Part shown: one piece after another, positions 18,956 to 27,140 of the stretch | How the letters are laid out: every line of letters starts with the position of its first letter | Numbering within the stretch: the first letter of the stretch is position 1 | From: Neolewinella xylanilytica | GTDB lineage: Bacteria > Bacteroidota > Bacteroidia > Chitinophagales > Saprospiraceae | Assembly (NCBI RefSeq): GCF_002934605.1 | Contig: NZ_PTJC01000006.1 | Coordinates: 1,364,001-1,428,000, forward strand | Reading direction: 5' to 3' | DNA length: 64,000 nucleotides | Translations under genes and position numbers: made by a program | The notes under the pieces: model-generated | Told to the model about the DNA's origin: nothing | The model's database searches: none | What the model saw: only the letters and a program-made list of their open reading frames with translations

Positions 18956-19669
18956 TTAGCTGTCGCTTTCTCCGGTAAAGCTGTAGAGGTAGGGTGCTTT
19001 GTGGGCCTTTCCTTCCTGGAGTTTTTCGTGTCGGCGGAGGTGGCCGGAGGCGAGCATCTTGCGCTGGAAACTGGAACGGGGTAGGGGTTCTCCCAGGATT
19101 GCCTCGTAGACGAGCTGCAGTTCCTTCATCGTAAACCGGCCGGGTAGCAAGTTTTTACCCACCAGATTGGCTTCCAGGTTTTGCCGCAGGGTGGCCAGTG
19201 CCTGCTCCACCATCTTGGCGTGGTCGAACAGCAGCGGGGGTAGCCGATCGATATCGTACCATCCAATGGAATCGGAGAGGGCGTCGGGGCGCAGGTGAAC
19301 GGAGCGGAAATCGATCAATGCATAGTACCCGATGGAAACGAAGCGGTCGAGCATCCAGCCGTAGTCGTCCACCGAATAGCCACTCCGCTCGATGATTTGC
19401 CGCATGGCCGCCGGGTCGTGGCGCTCCAGGCTCCCGAATGTTTGAAATTGGCGCAGGAAGATATCCTTTAGGCCGGTCCGCTCGTAAAGCCCGCGGCGTA
19501 CCGCCCGGTCGAGGGGCTCGTCCACTCCAACGAAGCCGCCCGGCAGGGCAAACCAGTTGGTACGGTGGTACTCCATCACCAGGATCTTCAGCTTCAGGTC
19601 CGAATAGCCGAAAATGACCGAATCGTAAGCCAGGTGGGGCAGGAAAGCGGGAGGAGGGTCAAGGCGCAT
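18956..19669 (-). CDS. Nudix-fold transcriptional regulator (NrtR/AraR-like)
   Basis: A 237-residue protein with an N-terminal Nudix domain and a C-terminal winged helix (LLPGRFTMKELQLVYEAILGEPLPRSSFQRKML, then the family ending APYLYSFTG). The Nudix box (GGFVGVDEPLDRAVRRGL) has lost catalytic glutamates: the usual REUxEE reads RGLYER, so it is a ligand sensor rather than a hydrolase. Known relatives include NrtR and the AraR repressor of arabinose genes in Bacteroides. The neighbouring arabinose-polysaccharide locus fits AraR. A perfect palindrome at 19724-19748 lies in its divergent promoter and probably serves as its operator, giving autoregulation. Confidence 0.85.
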   Translation of the reverse strand: MRLDPPPAFLPHLAYDSVIFGYSDLKLKILVMEYHRTNWFALPGGFVGVDEPLDRAVRRGLYERTGLKDIFLRQFQTFGSLERHDPAAMRQIIERSGYSVDDYGWMLDRFVSIGYYALIDFRSVHLRPDALSDSIGWYDIDRLPPLLFDHAKMVEQALATLRQNLEANLVGKNLLPGRFTMKELQLVYEAILGEPLPRSSFQRKMLASGHLRRHEKLQEGKAHKAPYLYSFTGESDS

Positions 19670-19711
19670 GCGGCCGTAAGATAGACAGGAGGAGGATGGG
19701 GGCGAATTCGC

Positions 19712-19719
19712 GAAAGATA
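19712..19719 (-). promoter_or_regulatory. -7 element for the Nudix regulator gene
   Basis: On the minus strand it reads TATCTTTC, one base off the Bacteroidota -7 consensus, 42 bases before the ATG at 19669. The palindrome at 19724-19748 covers the stretch where the -33 element would be. Confidence 0.4.
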
Positions 19720-19723
19720 CGTA

Positions 19724-19748
19724 TCATTGTCTCACGGTGAGACAATGA
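19724..19748. promoter_or_regulatory. Perfect 25-base palindrome in the divergent promoter region (likely operator)
   Basis: Arms TCATTGTCTCAC and GTGAGACAATGA are exactly complementary around a single central G. It lies 54 bases from the Nudix regulator start and 29 bases from the start of the carboxylesterase gene, so one bound dimer could control both. Such long, perfect symmetry is rare by chance. The best candidate ligand is the adjacent NrtR/AraR-like protein. Confidence 0.75.
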
Positions 19749-19777
19749 CCGAATCCTTCGTTTCTACATCCCCTGCC

Positions 19778-21412
19778 ATGAAATTCACTTACCTCCTTTT
19801 ACTCCTCTCCCTGATGACACACGCATCGGTCACCGCCCAACACAACTACGGTATTCCGGTTCGGGCAACCACCGCGGCCGGTACGGTAGAGGGACTGTAC
19901 GATACGCGCAACGGCGTGCAAACCTATTTGGGCATTCCCTTCGCCGCTCCCCCCGTCGGCGACCTGCGGTGGCGGGCACCCCGGCCGGTGGAAGCATGGG
20001 AAGGCGTTCGGGAGACCAAGGCTTTCGGGGCCCGTGCGGTGCAGCCTCCCGTCTTCGGGGATATGGACTTCCGTTCCTCCGGAATGAGCGAAGATTGCCT
20101 CTACCTCAATGTTTGGTCGCCCGCCGCGTCCGACACCGCCGCCTTACCGGTGATGGTATACTTTTACGGTGGCGGATTCGTAGCCGGCGATGGTAGCGAG
20201 CCCCGCTACGACGGCAGCAGCATGGCGGAGAAGGGTATCGTGGCCGTCACCGTCAATTACCGGCTGAACATCTTCGGCTTCCTGGCCCATCCGGAGCTCA
20301 GCGCCGAAGCGGACTACGGTGCCTCCGGCAACTACGGCCTCCTGGATCAGCAAGCCGCCCTGCAGTGGGTCCACGACAACATCGCGGCTTTCGGTGGCGA
20401 TCCCGACCGCGTAACCATCGCCGGGGAATCGGCGGGCTCGGTATCGGTAAGCATTCAGATGGCCTCCCCCCTGTCGCGGAATCTTATCGCCGGGGCCATC
20501 GGGGAAAGCGGTGCCGGCATTCAGCCCACGCTGGCTCCCGTACCGCTCTCCGAGGCGGAACGAACCGGCCGGGAGTTTGCCGAAGCCGCAGGCTACACCA
20601 GCCTGGCCGAACTCCGTAAACTCAGCACCCTGGAAGTCTACCGGCTGTACACGGCATCCGGCCGCTTCGGTTTTCCGCTGGTTGTTGACGGCTACCTGCT
20701 GCCCGGCACTCTACCGGAAATTTTTGCCGCGGGGGAGCAAGCACAGGTCCCCTTACTACTGGGCTGGAACTCGGCCGAGATCCCCGGAATGGCCCTGATG
20801 CAGGGGCAAGCCTACTCCGAGGAAAATTATTCCGCGCGGGTCCGGGCCACCTATCCGGAGCGCCACGCGGAAGTGCTGAAGTTGTATCCCCACGGTTCGC
20901 CGGAGGAGATCGAGCAATCGGCCACCGACCTGGCGTCCGACCGCTTCATCGTCTACAGTACCTGGCGGTGGTTCGACCTACACCGGAAGAACAGCGACGC
21001 GGCGGTTTACCGCTATCTCTTCAGCCGGGTGCGTCCGCCCCTGGTCGACCAGAGCCGGATGAGCGCGCTGGCGGGCGGTACCGTCGAGCGGGACGAGAGC
21101 GCGCCGCCGCCGCCCCAACCCATTGGTGCCCCCCACGCCAGCGAGATCGAATACTGCCTGGGTAACCTCCCCCTCGTGGACGATTACGCCTGGACCGAAA
21201 CCGACTACGAAGTATCCCGCGTCATGCAGGAATACTTTGCCAATTTCATCAAAACCGGTGATCCAAATGCGGCTGCATTGCCCGATTGGCCGGCTGCGGC
21301 GGCAGACGAGCAATCTCCCCCCGTGATGGTTATTGACGCCGCAACGGAAATGAAAGCGGCGGAAAACGACGCCCGCTACCGATTCCTGCAACAGACTTAC
21401 CCGGAGGGGTGA
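19778..21412 (+). CDS. Exported type-B carboxylesterase
   Basis: A 544-residue alpha/beta hydrolase of the COesterase family with a signal peptide (YLLLLLSLMTHASVTAQ). Features are TYLGIPFAAPPVGDLRW, EDCLYLNVWSP, the oxyanion loop YFYGGGFVAGD, nucleophile Ser218 in GESAGS, and the His region PHASEIEYCLGN. Such enzymes split carboxylic esters; in a plant-polysaccharide locus a likely role is removing feruloyl or acetyl groups from arabinose-containing glycans, but this is inferred from context. The ATG at 19778 starts the signal peptide; an upstream TTG lies inside the palindromic operator. A second esterase gene follows after 37 bases, probably co-transcribed. Confidence 0.88.
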   Translation: MKFTYLLLLLSLMTHASVTAQHNYGIPVRATTAAGTVEGLYDTRNGVQTYLGIPFAAPPVGDLRWRAPRPVEAWEGVRETKAFGARAVQPPVFGDMDFRSSGMSEDCLYLNVWSPAASDTAALPVMVYFYGGGFVAGDGSEPRYDGSSMAEKGIVAVTVNYRLNIFGFLAHPELSAEADYGASGNYGLLDQQAALQWVHDNIAAFGGDPDRVTIAGESAGSVSVSIQMASPLSRNLIAGAIGESGAGIQPTLAPVPLSEAERTGREFAEAAGYTSLAELRKLSTLEVYRLYTASGRFGFPLVVDGYLLPGTLPEIFAAGEQAQVPLLLGWNSAEIPGMALMQGQAYSEENYSARVRATYPERHAEVLKLYPHGSPEEIEQSATDLASDRFIVYSTWRWFDLHRKNSDAAVYRYLFSRVRPPLVDQSRMSALAGGTVERDESAPPPPQPIGAPHASEIEYCLGNLPLVDDYAWTETDYEVSRVMQEYFANFIKTGDPNAAALPDWPAAAADEQSPPVMVIDAATEMKAAENDARYRFLQQTYPEG

Positions 21413-21449
21413 TCCCCGTGCCTGGCTTACCTTAACTCAATGTTCGATC

Positions 21450-23060
21450 ATGCAAAAGCTCTATGTTCTCCTTATTTTCCTGCTTATGGCGGTAGGTACC
21501 CACGCACAGGTGCAGACCGGGCGGGACGTCGCCGTGACGGACACCAAGTCCGGCAAGGTGCGCGGCTTCATCCGCGACGGCATCTACACCTATAAGGGCA
21601 TTCCCTACGGTCGGGCCGCCCGCTTCGAGACCGCCACGCCCCCCGAGCCCTGGCAGGAAACGCGGAGCTCCATGGCCTGGGGGCCGGTAGCTCCCCTGAT
21701 GACGCCGACCACCACAGTGAACGATGAGAGCGAGTTCGTTTTCGACCACGATTGGGGCTACCCCAACGAAGACTGCCTGGTACTGAACGTCTGGACCCCC
21801 GCCATTGACGATGGCAAGAAGCGGCCCGTGATGGTCTGGTTACACGGCGGCGGCTTCACTGCCGGCTCCTCGCAAGAGTTACCTTCTTACCACGGAGAAA
21901 ATCTGGCCAAGAACGGTGACGTGGTCGTAGTTTCCATTAATCACCGACTCAATATTCTCGGCTTCCTCGACCTGTCCGCTTACGGAGAGCAATACGCCAC
22001 CTCCGCCAACAACAGCATGGTCGACGCCCGCCTGGCCCTCGAGTGGGTACGCGACAACATCGCCAACTTCGGTGGCGACCCCGACAACGTGCTGATTTTC
22101 GGTCAGTCCGGCGGGGGAGCCAAGGTCAATACGCTGATGGCCATGCCCTCCGCGCAAGGCTTATTTCACAAGGCCGTCAATCAGAGCGGCGCCTTCCGCG
22201 GCGGCTTCCTGACGCGGGAAACTACCCGGGCGCTCGGCGCGGAAACGGTCGCCCAGCTCGGCCTGGATGCGGGCAGCATCGACCGGATTCAGTCTGTGCC
22301 CTTCGATACGCTGGTGGCCGCCGGGCAGCGGGCCATTCAGGTCGTCTCGAAGCGCCTCGCGGATGGCGGCGAAACCGTTCCCGGCTTCGGACTGAGCTGG
22401 GGCCCCAGCGTAGACGGGGAAGTCCTTCCCTACCAGATGTACGCGCCGGAAGCCCTGGCGTTATCTAAAGACATTCCCCTGCTCATCGGTACGGTCAAGA
22501 ACGAATTCATGCCATCGTTGCGCAGCCGGGAGATGTCCTACGCGGAAGAGGAGGCCGTACTGGAATACCTGGGCAACCAATACGGCGAAAACCTGGAGAA
22601 CTACCTGGCCGCCGTTAAGGAGGCCTACCCCGACGATACCCGCCCCACCGATTTGATGGACGTCGACATGCTTTTCCGGCCCGGGGCGGTCCACCAGGCC
22701 AACCTCAAATCGGCCATTCCCGGCGGAGCACCCGTCTACATGTACCTCTTCACCTGGCAATCTCCGGTCATGGACGGCCGCTTCAAGGCCATGCACTGTA
22801 TGGAGCTGCCCTTCGTCTTCGACAACATCGACCGCTGCGACCAGATGACCGGGGGTGGGGAGGAAGCTCACGCCCTGGCCGAAGACGTGAGCCAGGCCTG
22901 GATCAACTTCGCCCGCACCGGCGATCCGAATCATCCGGGTTTGCCGCAGTGGCCGAAGTACACCGAAGCGGAAGGCGCCAACATGATCCTGGACACGCAA
23001 AGTGAGGTCCGTAACCACCCGGATCAGGCGTTACTAGACTTCACGTCGCAGAACCAATAG
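21450..23060 (+). CDS. Exported type-B carboxylesterase, second copy
   Basis: A 536-residue COesterase with signal peptide (LYVLLIFLLMAVGTHAQ), YKGIPYGRAARFE, EDCLVLNVWTP, oxyanion loop WLHGGGFTAGSS, nucleophile Ser220 in GQSGGG, and a His segment AMHCMELPFVF. The nucleophile motif is GQSGG where the neighbour has GESAG, and overall similarity is only at family level, so the pair looks like two specialised enzymes rather than a recent duplication. It follows the first esterase after 37 bases and shares its presumed regulation. Substrate unknown; an ester on arabinoxylan or arabinan is a contextual guess. Confidence 0.87.
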   Translation: MQKLYVLLIFLLMAVGTHAQVQTGRDVAVTDTKSGKVRGFIRDGIYTYKGIPYGRAARFETATPPEPWQETRSSMAWGPVAPLMTPTTTVNDESEFVFDHDWGYPNEDCLVLNVWTPAIDDGKKRPVMVWLHGGGFTAGSSQELPSYHGENLAKNGDVVVVSINHRLNILGFLDLSAYGEQYATSANNSMVDARLALEWVRDNIANFGGDPDNVLIFGQSGGGAKVNTLMAMPSAQGLFHKAVNQSGAFRGGFLTRETTRALGAETVAQLGLDAGSIDRIQSVPFDTLVAAGQRAIQVVSKRLADGGETVPGFGLSWGPSVDGEVLPYQMYAPEALALSKDIPLLIGTVKNEFMPSLRSREMSYAEEEAVLEYLGNQYGENLENYLAAVKEAYPDDTRPTDLMDVDMLFRPGAVHQANLKSAIPGGAPVYMYLFTWQSPVMDGRFKAMHCMELPFVFDNIDRCDQMTGGGEEAHALAEDVSQAWINFARTGDPNHPGLPQWPKYTEAEGANMILDTQSEVRNHPDQALLDFTSQNQ

Positions 23061-23151
23061 CAGGGCGCCGGGGCGCAGGAATTCGCCTAACCTTAACACC
23101 GCGGATAAATGGTTTAACGTTGCCGTAAGGGGTGGAGGTGCTGACTGCGGC

Positions 23152-23159
23152 TATGTTTG
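23152..23159 (+). promoter_or_regulatory. -7 element upstream of a small lipoprotein gene
   Basis: TATGTTTG matches TAnnTTTG and lies 16 bases before the ATG at 23176. No upstream TTTG at the right distance was seen. Confidence 0.4.
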
Positions 23160-23175
23160 GGCAAACCAATGCCCT

Positions 23176-23697
23176 ATGCATAGCAAACCTCTACTCCTGA
23201 TCGTACTCGCTTTTCTTTTCTCCTCCTGCCTGCCGGTCTACCTGGCACGAAACTATCGGCCGGCCCGGGAAATGAACCTGCTCGACATACCACGGGGTGG
23301 GACGGTACGCGCCGTCCACGGTGACCCGGGCAATCCGGTACAACTGTTCGTAGAGCGGGCCCTGGCCGATGCGGGGTTCACCGTGTATTCCAACGGTTTG
23401 GTCAGCGCGAGCGTGCCGGTAGCGTCGCTGCGTTACGAAACGGGTGACACCACCGTTTTTCGCACCGAACGGGGCACTGTCTATCAGCGCCTGTACGAAG
23501 ATCCGGACGTACAGTACCTGCTCAAGTACAGTTATTCCGGTGAAGGGGCGTCCCTTTACTCCTTTTCCGCATCACTAGTGTACGCCGACAACGGGGAATT
23601 GATCGGAAGCTATTCCGACACTTACGCCATGGCCCGGGGTGCAGACCGGGTCATGGAGGATTTCACGGAAAGCCTGATTCGATCCCAAGCTGAATAG
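23176..23697 (+). CDS. Predicted lipoprotein of unknown function
   Basis: A 173-residue protein with a lipoprotein signal (LLIVLAFLFSSC) and no recognised domain. The body alternates short beta-like segments (GFTVYSNGLVSASVPVASL, YLLKYSYSGEGASLYSFSASLVY) and ends with a helix, a pattern seen in small outer-membrane lipoproteins that bind neighbours rather than catalyse. It has its own -7 element and lies 115 bases after the esterase genes, followed by a strong hairpin. No function can be assigned. Confidence 0.7.
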   Translation: MHSKPLLLIVLAFLFSSCLPVYLARNYRPAREMNLLDIPRGGTVRAVHGDPGNPVQLFVERALADAGFTVYSNGLVSASVPVASLRYETGDTTVFRTERGTVYQRLYEDPDVQYLLKYSYSGEGASLYSFSASLVYADNGELIGSYSDTYAMARGADRVMEDFTESLIRSQAE

Positions 23698-23799
23698 CCA
23701 CCACCTGGCCGGTACGATCTCCGCAACGGGTACCTTATTGCTCGACTGGAACCTTCTCGGCGGGCTGTAAATGGCCGCTTAACACCCTGACGGATTTAA

Positions 23800-23836
23800 G
23801 GGACGCGGTAGATAGCAGCGCTATTTACCGCGTCCC
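23800..23836. terminator. Bidirectional hairpin between convergent genes
   Basis: GGGACGCGGTA (23800-23810) pairs with TACCGCGTCCC (23826-23836), and the interior ATAGC/GCTAT extends the stem with one mismatch around an AGC loop. T-runs on either side are short (GTTT on plus, TTAAAT on minus). It lies between the lipoprotein gene and convergent galM. Confidence 0.6.
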
Positions 23837-23894
23837 GTTTCCAAGCAGGTCGCCATTTGATCCAACGACCGGAGCGGAAAACCCAAACAGGCGC

Positions 23895-25055
23895 TTACTT
23901 CGATTCCTCGCGGGTAGAGAAGCGGTAAACCGTTTCGGAAGAGTAGGTATCGCCCGGCTCGAGGGTAGTGGAGGGGAATTCCGGCTGATTGGGGGAATCG
24001 GGGAAGTGCTGGGTCTCCAGGCAGAGGCCGGTCCGCAGTTCATAGTTGATACCATCCTTACCGGTCAGGGAGCCGTCGAGGAAGTTACCGGAGTAAAACT
24101 GGAGGCCGGGCTCGGTGGTGAGTACTTCCATCACCCGTCCGGAAGAAGGATCGTAAAGCGTGGCGACCGAAGCGAGACCGCCACCGCCGCTGTTCAGTAC
24201 CCAGTTGTGGTCGTAGCCCTGTCCGAAGCCCAATTGCTCGTTGTCGGCCTCGATGCGCTCGCCGATCGGGGTGGGCTCCCGGAAGTCGAAGGGGGTGCCT
24301 TCCACCGCGCGCAGTTCGCCGGTGGGAATCAGGGTGTTATTGACGGGCGTAAAGGCGTCGGCGTCGATCGTGAGAACGTGGTCCAGGATAGAGCCTTCGC
24401 CGCTGAGGTTGAAGTAGCTGTGGTTGGTCAGGTTGACGGGGGTAGCCTGGTCGGAGGTGGCCGTGTATTCGATCCGCAGTTCGTTATCGTCGGTGAGGGT
24501 GTAGCGGACGGTTACGTCCAGGTTGCCGGGGAAGCCTTCCTCGCCGTCGGGGCTGGTTCGCTGCAATTCTACGCCGTTGCCATCTTCGGTGGGGGTGGCG
24601 TTCCAGATCTTGGTGTGGAAGCCTCCGGGACCTCCGTGTAGGGTGTTGGGACCGTCGTTGGCGGGGAGCTCGTAGGATTCCCCTTCCAGTTGGAAGGTAG
24701 CGTTGGCGATGCGGTTGCCGAAGCGGCCGATGAGGGCGCCGAAGTAGGGGTCCTCACCGAGGTAGCCTTCCAGTGTCGGGAAGCCGAGCGCTACGTCAGC
24801 GATATTTCCCTCCCGGTCGGGCACGCGGATGCTCGTGACGATGCCCCCGTAATTGGTGATGTCGACCTCCATGCCGGTCGCATTGGTGAGTGTGAACAGC
24901 CTGGCTTCTCCCTCGGGGGCGGTGCCGAAGGTGGTGACGGTTACGGAATCCTGTGCGGCGGCTGCTTCGGTAGCAGCGGCCGGTTCCGTATTCGTATCGC
25001 CCCCACAGGCGTACGTCAGGCAGAGAAAAAGATAGAGGGGAAGAAATTTTCGCAT
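23895..25055 (-). CDS. galM: Aldose 1-epimerase (mutarotase), predicted lipoprotein
   Basis: A 386-residue mutarotase that interconverts alpha and beta anomers of aldoses. Conserved parts are PYFGALIGRFGNRIANATF, NDGPNTLHGGPGGFH (substrate His), NLTNHSYFNLSG (catalytic His) and the C-terminal glutamate in LCLETQHFPDSPNQP. A lipoprotein signal (LYLFLCLTYACGG) places it in the periplasm or outer membrane, so it acts before sugar uptake. It lies 67 bases after the sodium/sugar symporter gene on the same strand, which fits preparing the right anomer for the transporter. The locus suggests arabinose as substrate. Confidence 0.93.
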   Translation of the reverse strand: MRKFLPLYLFLCLTYACGGDTNTEPAAATEAAAAQDSVTVTTFGTAPEGEARLFTLTNATGMEVDITNYGGIVTSIRVPDREGNIADVALGFPTLEGYLGEDPYFGALIGRFGNRIANATFQLEGESYELPANDGPNTLHGGPGGFHTKIWNATPTEDGNGVELQRTSPDGEEGFPGNLDVTVRYTLTDDNELRIEYTATSDQATPVNLTNHSYFNLSGEGSILDHVLTIDADAFTPVNNTLIPTGELRAVEGTPFDFREPTPIGERIEADNEQLGFGQGYDHNWVLNSGGGGLASVATLYDPSSGRVMEVLTTEPGLQFYSGNFLDGSLTGKDGINYELRTGLCLETQHFPDSPNQPEFPSTTLEPGDTYSSETVYRFSTREESK

Positions 25056-25122
25056 GTCTTGGATTGATTGCTCCTGCGCTCCGGCGCAAAAAAGAAGCGG
25101 TGAGGGAGGATTATAGTCGGAA

Positions 25123-26877
25123 TCAGCCGCTAAAGTAAACGTAGGCGATCAGAATGAGTACCACGACCACGCCCGACCAGATCACGTCTCCCTTCGAATA
25201 GCTGGCTTTCGTCTCCGCACGGTCGGCGTCCGACAGCGTGCCATAAGTGAGTCCGGCGATCTTTTCGTAAGCCGGGGCGGGGGTGGCGTAACTGACGCCC
25301 ACCATCACGGCGGCACAAACGAGGAAGATCAGCAAACTGTAGTACTGGAAGAAGATGTTGTTGACGAACCAGAAGAAGGAGCCTTCCGTGTAGGCGAAGT
25401 TTTCGCCCAGGGCAACGGGGGTGTCGATGGCCAGGCGAAACAAGCCCATGGCAAAGCCGACCCCCAGGGCCCAAAGGCACCCCTGCGCATTGAGCCGTTT
25501 GTTGAACACCCCGAAGAAGAAGACCACGAATATAGGGGGCGCCAGGTAGCCCTGCACGCTCTGCAGGTAATCGTAAAGTCCGCGGCTGCCCTGGATAACC
25601 GGGATCCACGCCAGGCCGATCACCACCATGGCGGCCGTAGCGAAGCGGCCGATGCGAACGAGGCTGGCTTCACTGGCGTTGGGCCGGAACTTCGAGTAGA
25701 AGTCCATGGTGAACAGGGTAGAGGAGGCATTAAACACGCCGGCCAGGGAGCTCATCAGCGCGGCCAGTAGTCCGGCCACCACGATGCCGCGCATACCCAC
25801 CGGCAAGACGGTGGCCACCAGCAGCGGAAAGGCCTGCTGGGCGTTTTCCGTCACCAGCTCGCCGTTGCTATCGAGCAGGGCGTCGCTGATGACTTGCATC
25901 TTCCCACTGCTGGCGAGGGCGAAGGAAATCATGCCGGGAATGATGAAGATGAAGACCGGTAGCAGTTTGAGGAGGGAGGCGGCGATGGTACCGCGACGCG
26001 CCTCGGTGAGGCTTTCCGCCCCGAGGGTACGCTGCACGATGTACTGATCGGTACACCAGTACCACAAGCCGATAATGGGGGCGCAAAATAGCATCCCCAG
26101 CCAGGGGTAGTTACTGTTGAAGTACCAGGCCATCCGGGTTTCGGAAATGACCGGCTCCCAGGTGCTTTCTATTCCTTCCGGCACCATCGGCTTCCAGAGG
26201 TTGAACATCTCGGTACCCGCGATGCGCCGGAGTTCGCCCCAGCCCCCCAGGGCGTCGAGGCCGTAGTAGGTCACCAGGACGGAGCCGAGGATCAGGATCA
26301 CCGTCTGAATGGATTCCGTATAGGCTACGGCCTTCAACCCACCCAGAATGGTGTAGACTCCGGTGAGGATGATCACCAGGATCGAGCCGATCCAGAAGCT
26401 GTCGAGCCCCATAAAGGAGATTTCGGGCATGAGGACGCCGAAGACGATGCCCCCCGCGAAGATGCCCACCGCGACCTTGGTAAGTACGTAAGCCACCAGA
26501 CTGATCAGCGACAGCACCACCCGGGCGGCGGGGGAGAAGCGCCGTTCCAGGAACTCCGGCATGGTGAAGACCTTCGACCGCATGTAGAAAGGCGCCAGCA
26601 CCCACCCCAGCACTAGGAGGCACCAGGCGTGTAACTCGTAATGGGCCATGGCGACCCCGTCCGTGGCTCCGGAACCGGCCAGCCCCACCAGGTGCTCCGA
26701 GCCGATATTGGAAGCGAAGATCGAGGCGCCGACCACGAACCAACCGAGGTTCCTGCCCGCGAGAAAGTAGTCGTCGGAGGTGTCGGACTTCTGGCTGATG
26801 ACCCACCAGGCGATGCCCAGAATCAGGGTGAAATACGCGACGATGATGATCCAGTCGATGGTAGCGAGTACGGTCAA
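25123..26877 (-). CDS. Sodium/solute symporter, SSS (SGLT-like) family
   Basis: A 584-residue inner-membrane transporter with about 14 hydrophobic helices. Typical parts are the N-terminal DDYFLAGRNLGWFVVGASIFASNIGSEHLVGLAGSGA and YCTDQYIVQRTLGAESL, MSSLAGVFNASSTLFTMDFY, all of the sodium/glucose branch of SSS. It would import a monosaccharide with sodium. Position in an operon with a periplasmic mutarotase and next to arabinosidase genes makes arabinose or a related sugar likely. A promoter on the minus strand lies at 27060-27090, leaving a leader of about 175 bases. Confidence 0.92.
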   Translation of the reverse strand: MTVLATIDWIIIVAYFTLILGIAWWVISQKSDTSDDYFLAGRNLGWFVVGASIFASNIGSEHLVGLAGSGATDGVAMAHYELHAWCLLVLGWVLAPFYMRSKVFTMPEFLERRFSPAARVVLSLISLVAYVLTKVAVGIFAGGIVFGVLMPEISFMGLDSFWIGSILVIILTGVYTILGGLKAVAYTESIQTVILILGSVLVTYYGLDALGGWGELRRIAGTEMFNLWKPMVPEGIESTWEPVISETRMAWYFNSNYPWLGMLFCAPIIGLWYWCTDQYIVQRTLGAESLTEARRGTIAASLLKLLPVFIFIIPGMISFALASSGKMQVISDALLDSNGELVTENAQQAFPLLVATVLPVGMRGIVVAGLLAALMSSLAGVFNASSTLFTMDFYSKFRPNASEASLVRIGRFATAAMVVIGLAWIPVIQGSRGLYDYLQSVQGYLAPPIFVVFFFGVFNKRLNAQGCLWALGVGFAMGLFRLAIDTPVALGENFAYTEGSFFWFVNNIFFQYYSLLIFLVCAAVMVGVSYATPAPAYEKIAGLTYGTLSDADRAETKASYSKGDVIWSGVVVVLILIAYVYFSG

Positions 26878-27059
26878 GGCCTAGCAATTTGGGTGGAGGA
26901 AGGATTCGACCAGCAAGCAGGGCGCTTCCGAATAGCGCGCCCACCGGCACTGTCGCCGGAACCGGAGGCCCCCGTCGGCCGGTAGGATGGTATGCGGAAT
27001 CGGGAATGCTGCATGATCGGTAAGGGCCGGCGACCGAAGGAGCCGGTGCGCGGTGATTA

Positions 27060-27090
27060 CAAAGATATACTAAAGTGTCTCTTTGACAAT
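27060..27090 (-). promoter_or_regulatory. Bacteroidota-type promoter of the symporter-galM operon
   Basis: Read on the minus strand: ATTG at 27090-27087, 19 bases, then TATCTTTG at 27067-27060. Spacing and both elements fit the primary sigma factor pattern. The region around it is AT-rich compared with its surroundings. Confidence 0.55.
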
Positions 27091-27140
27091 TGTAAATATT
27101 TTTTGTGTTTCCGTGTGCGTGGCCGTTGCATCGCGCCGGC

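Noticed and set aside
19727-19777. Upstream TTG or ATG start for the first carboxylesterase
   Set aside because: The TTG lies inside the palindrome and the extension precedes a good signal peptide that starts at 19778.
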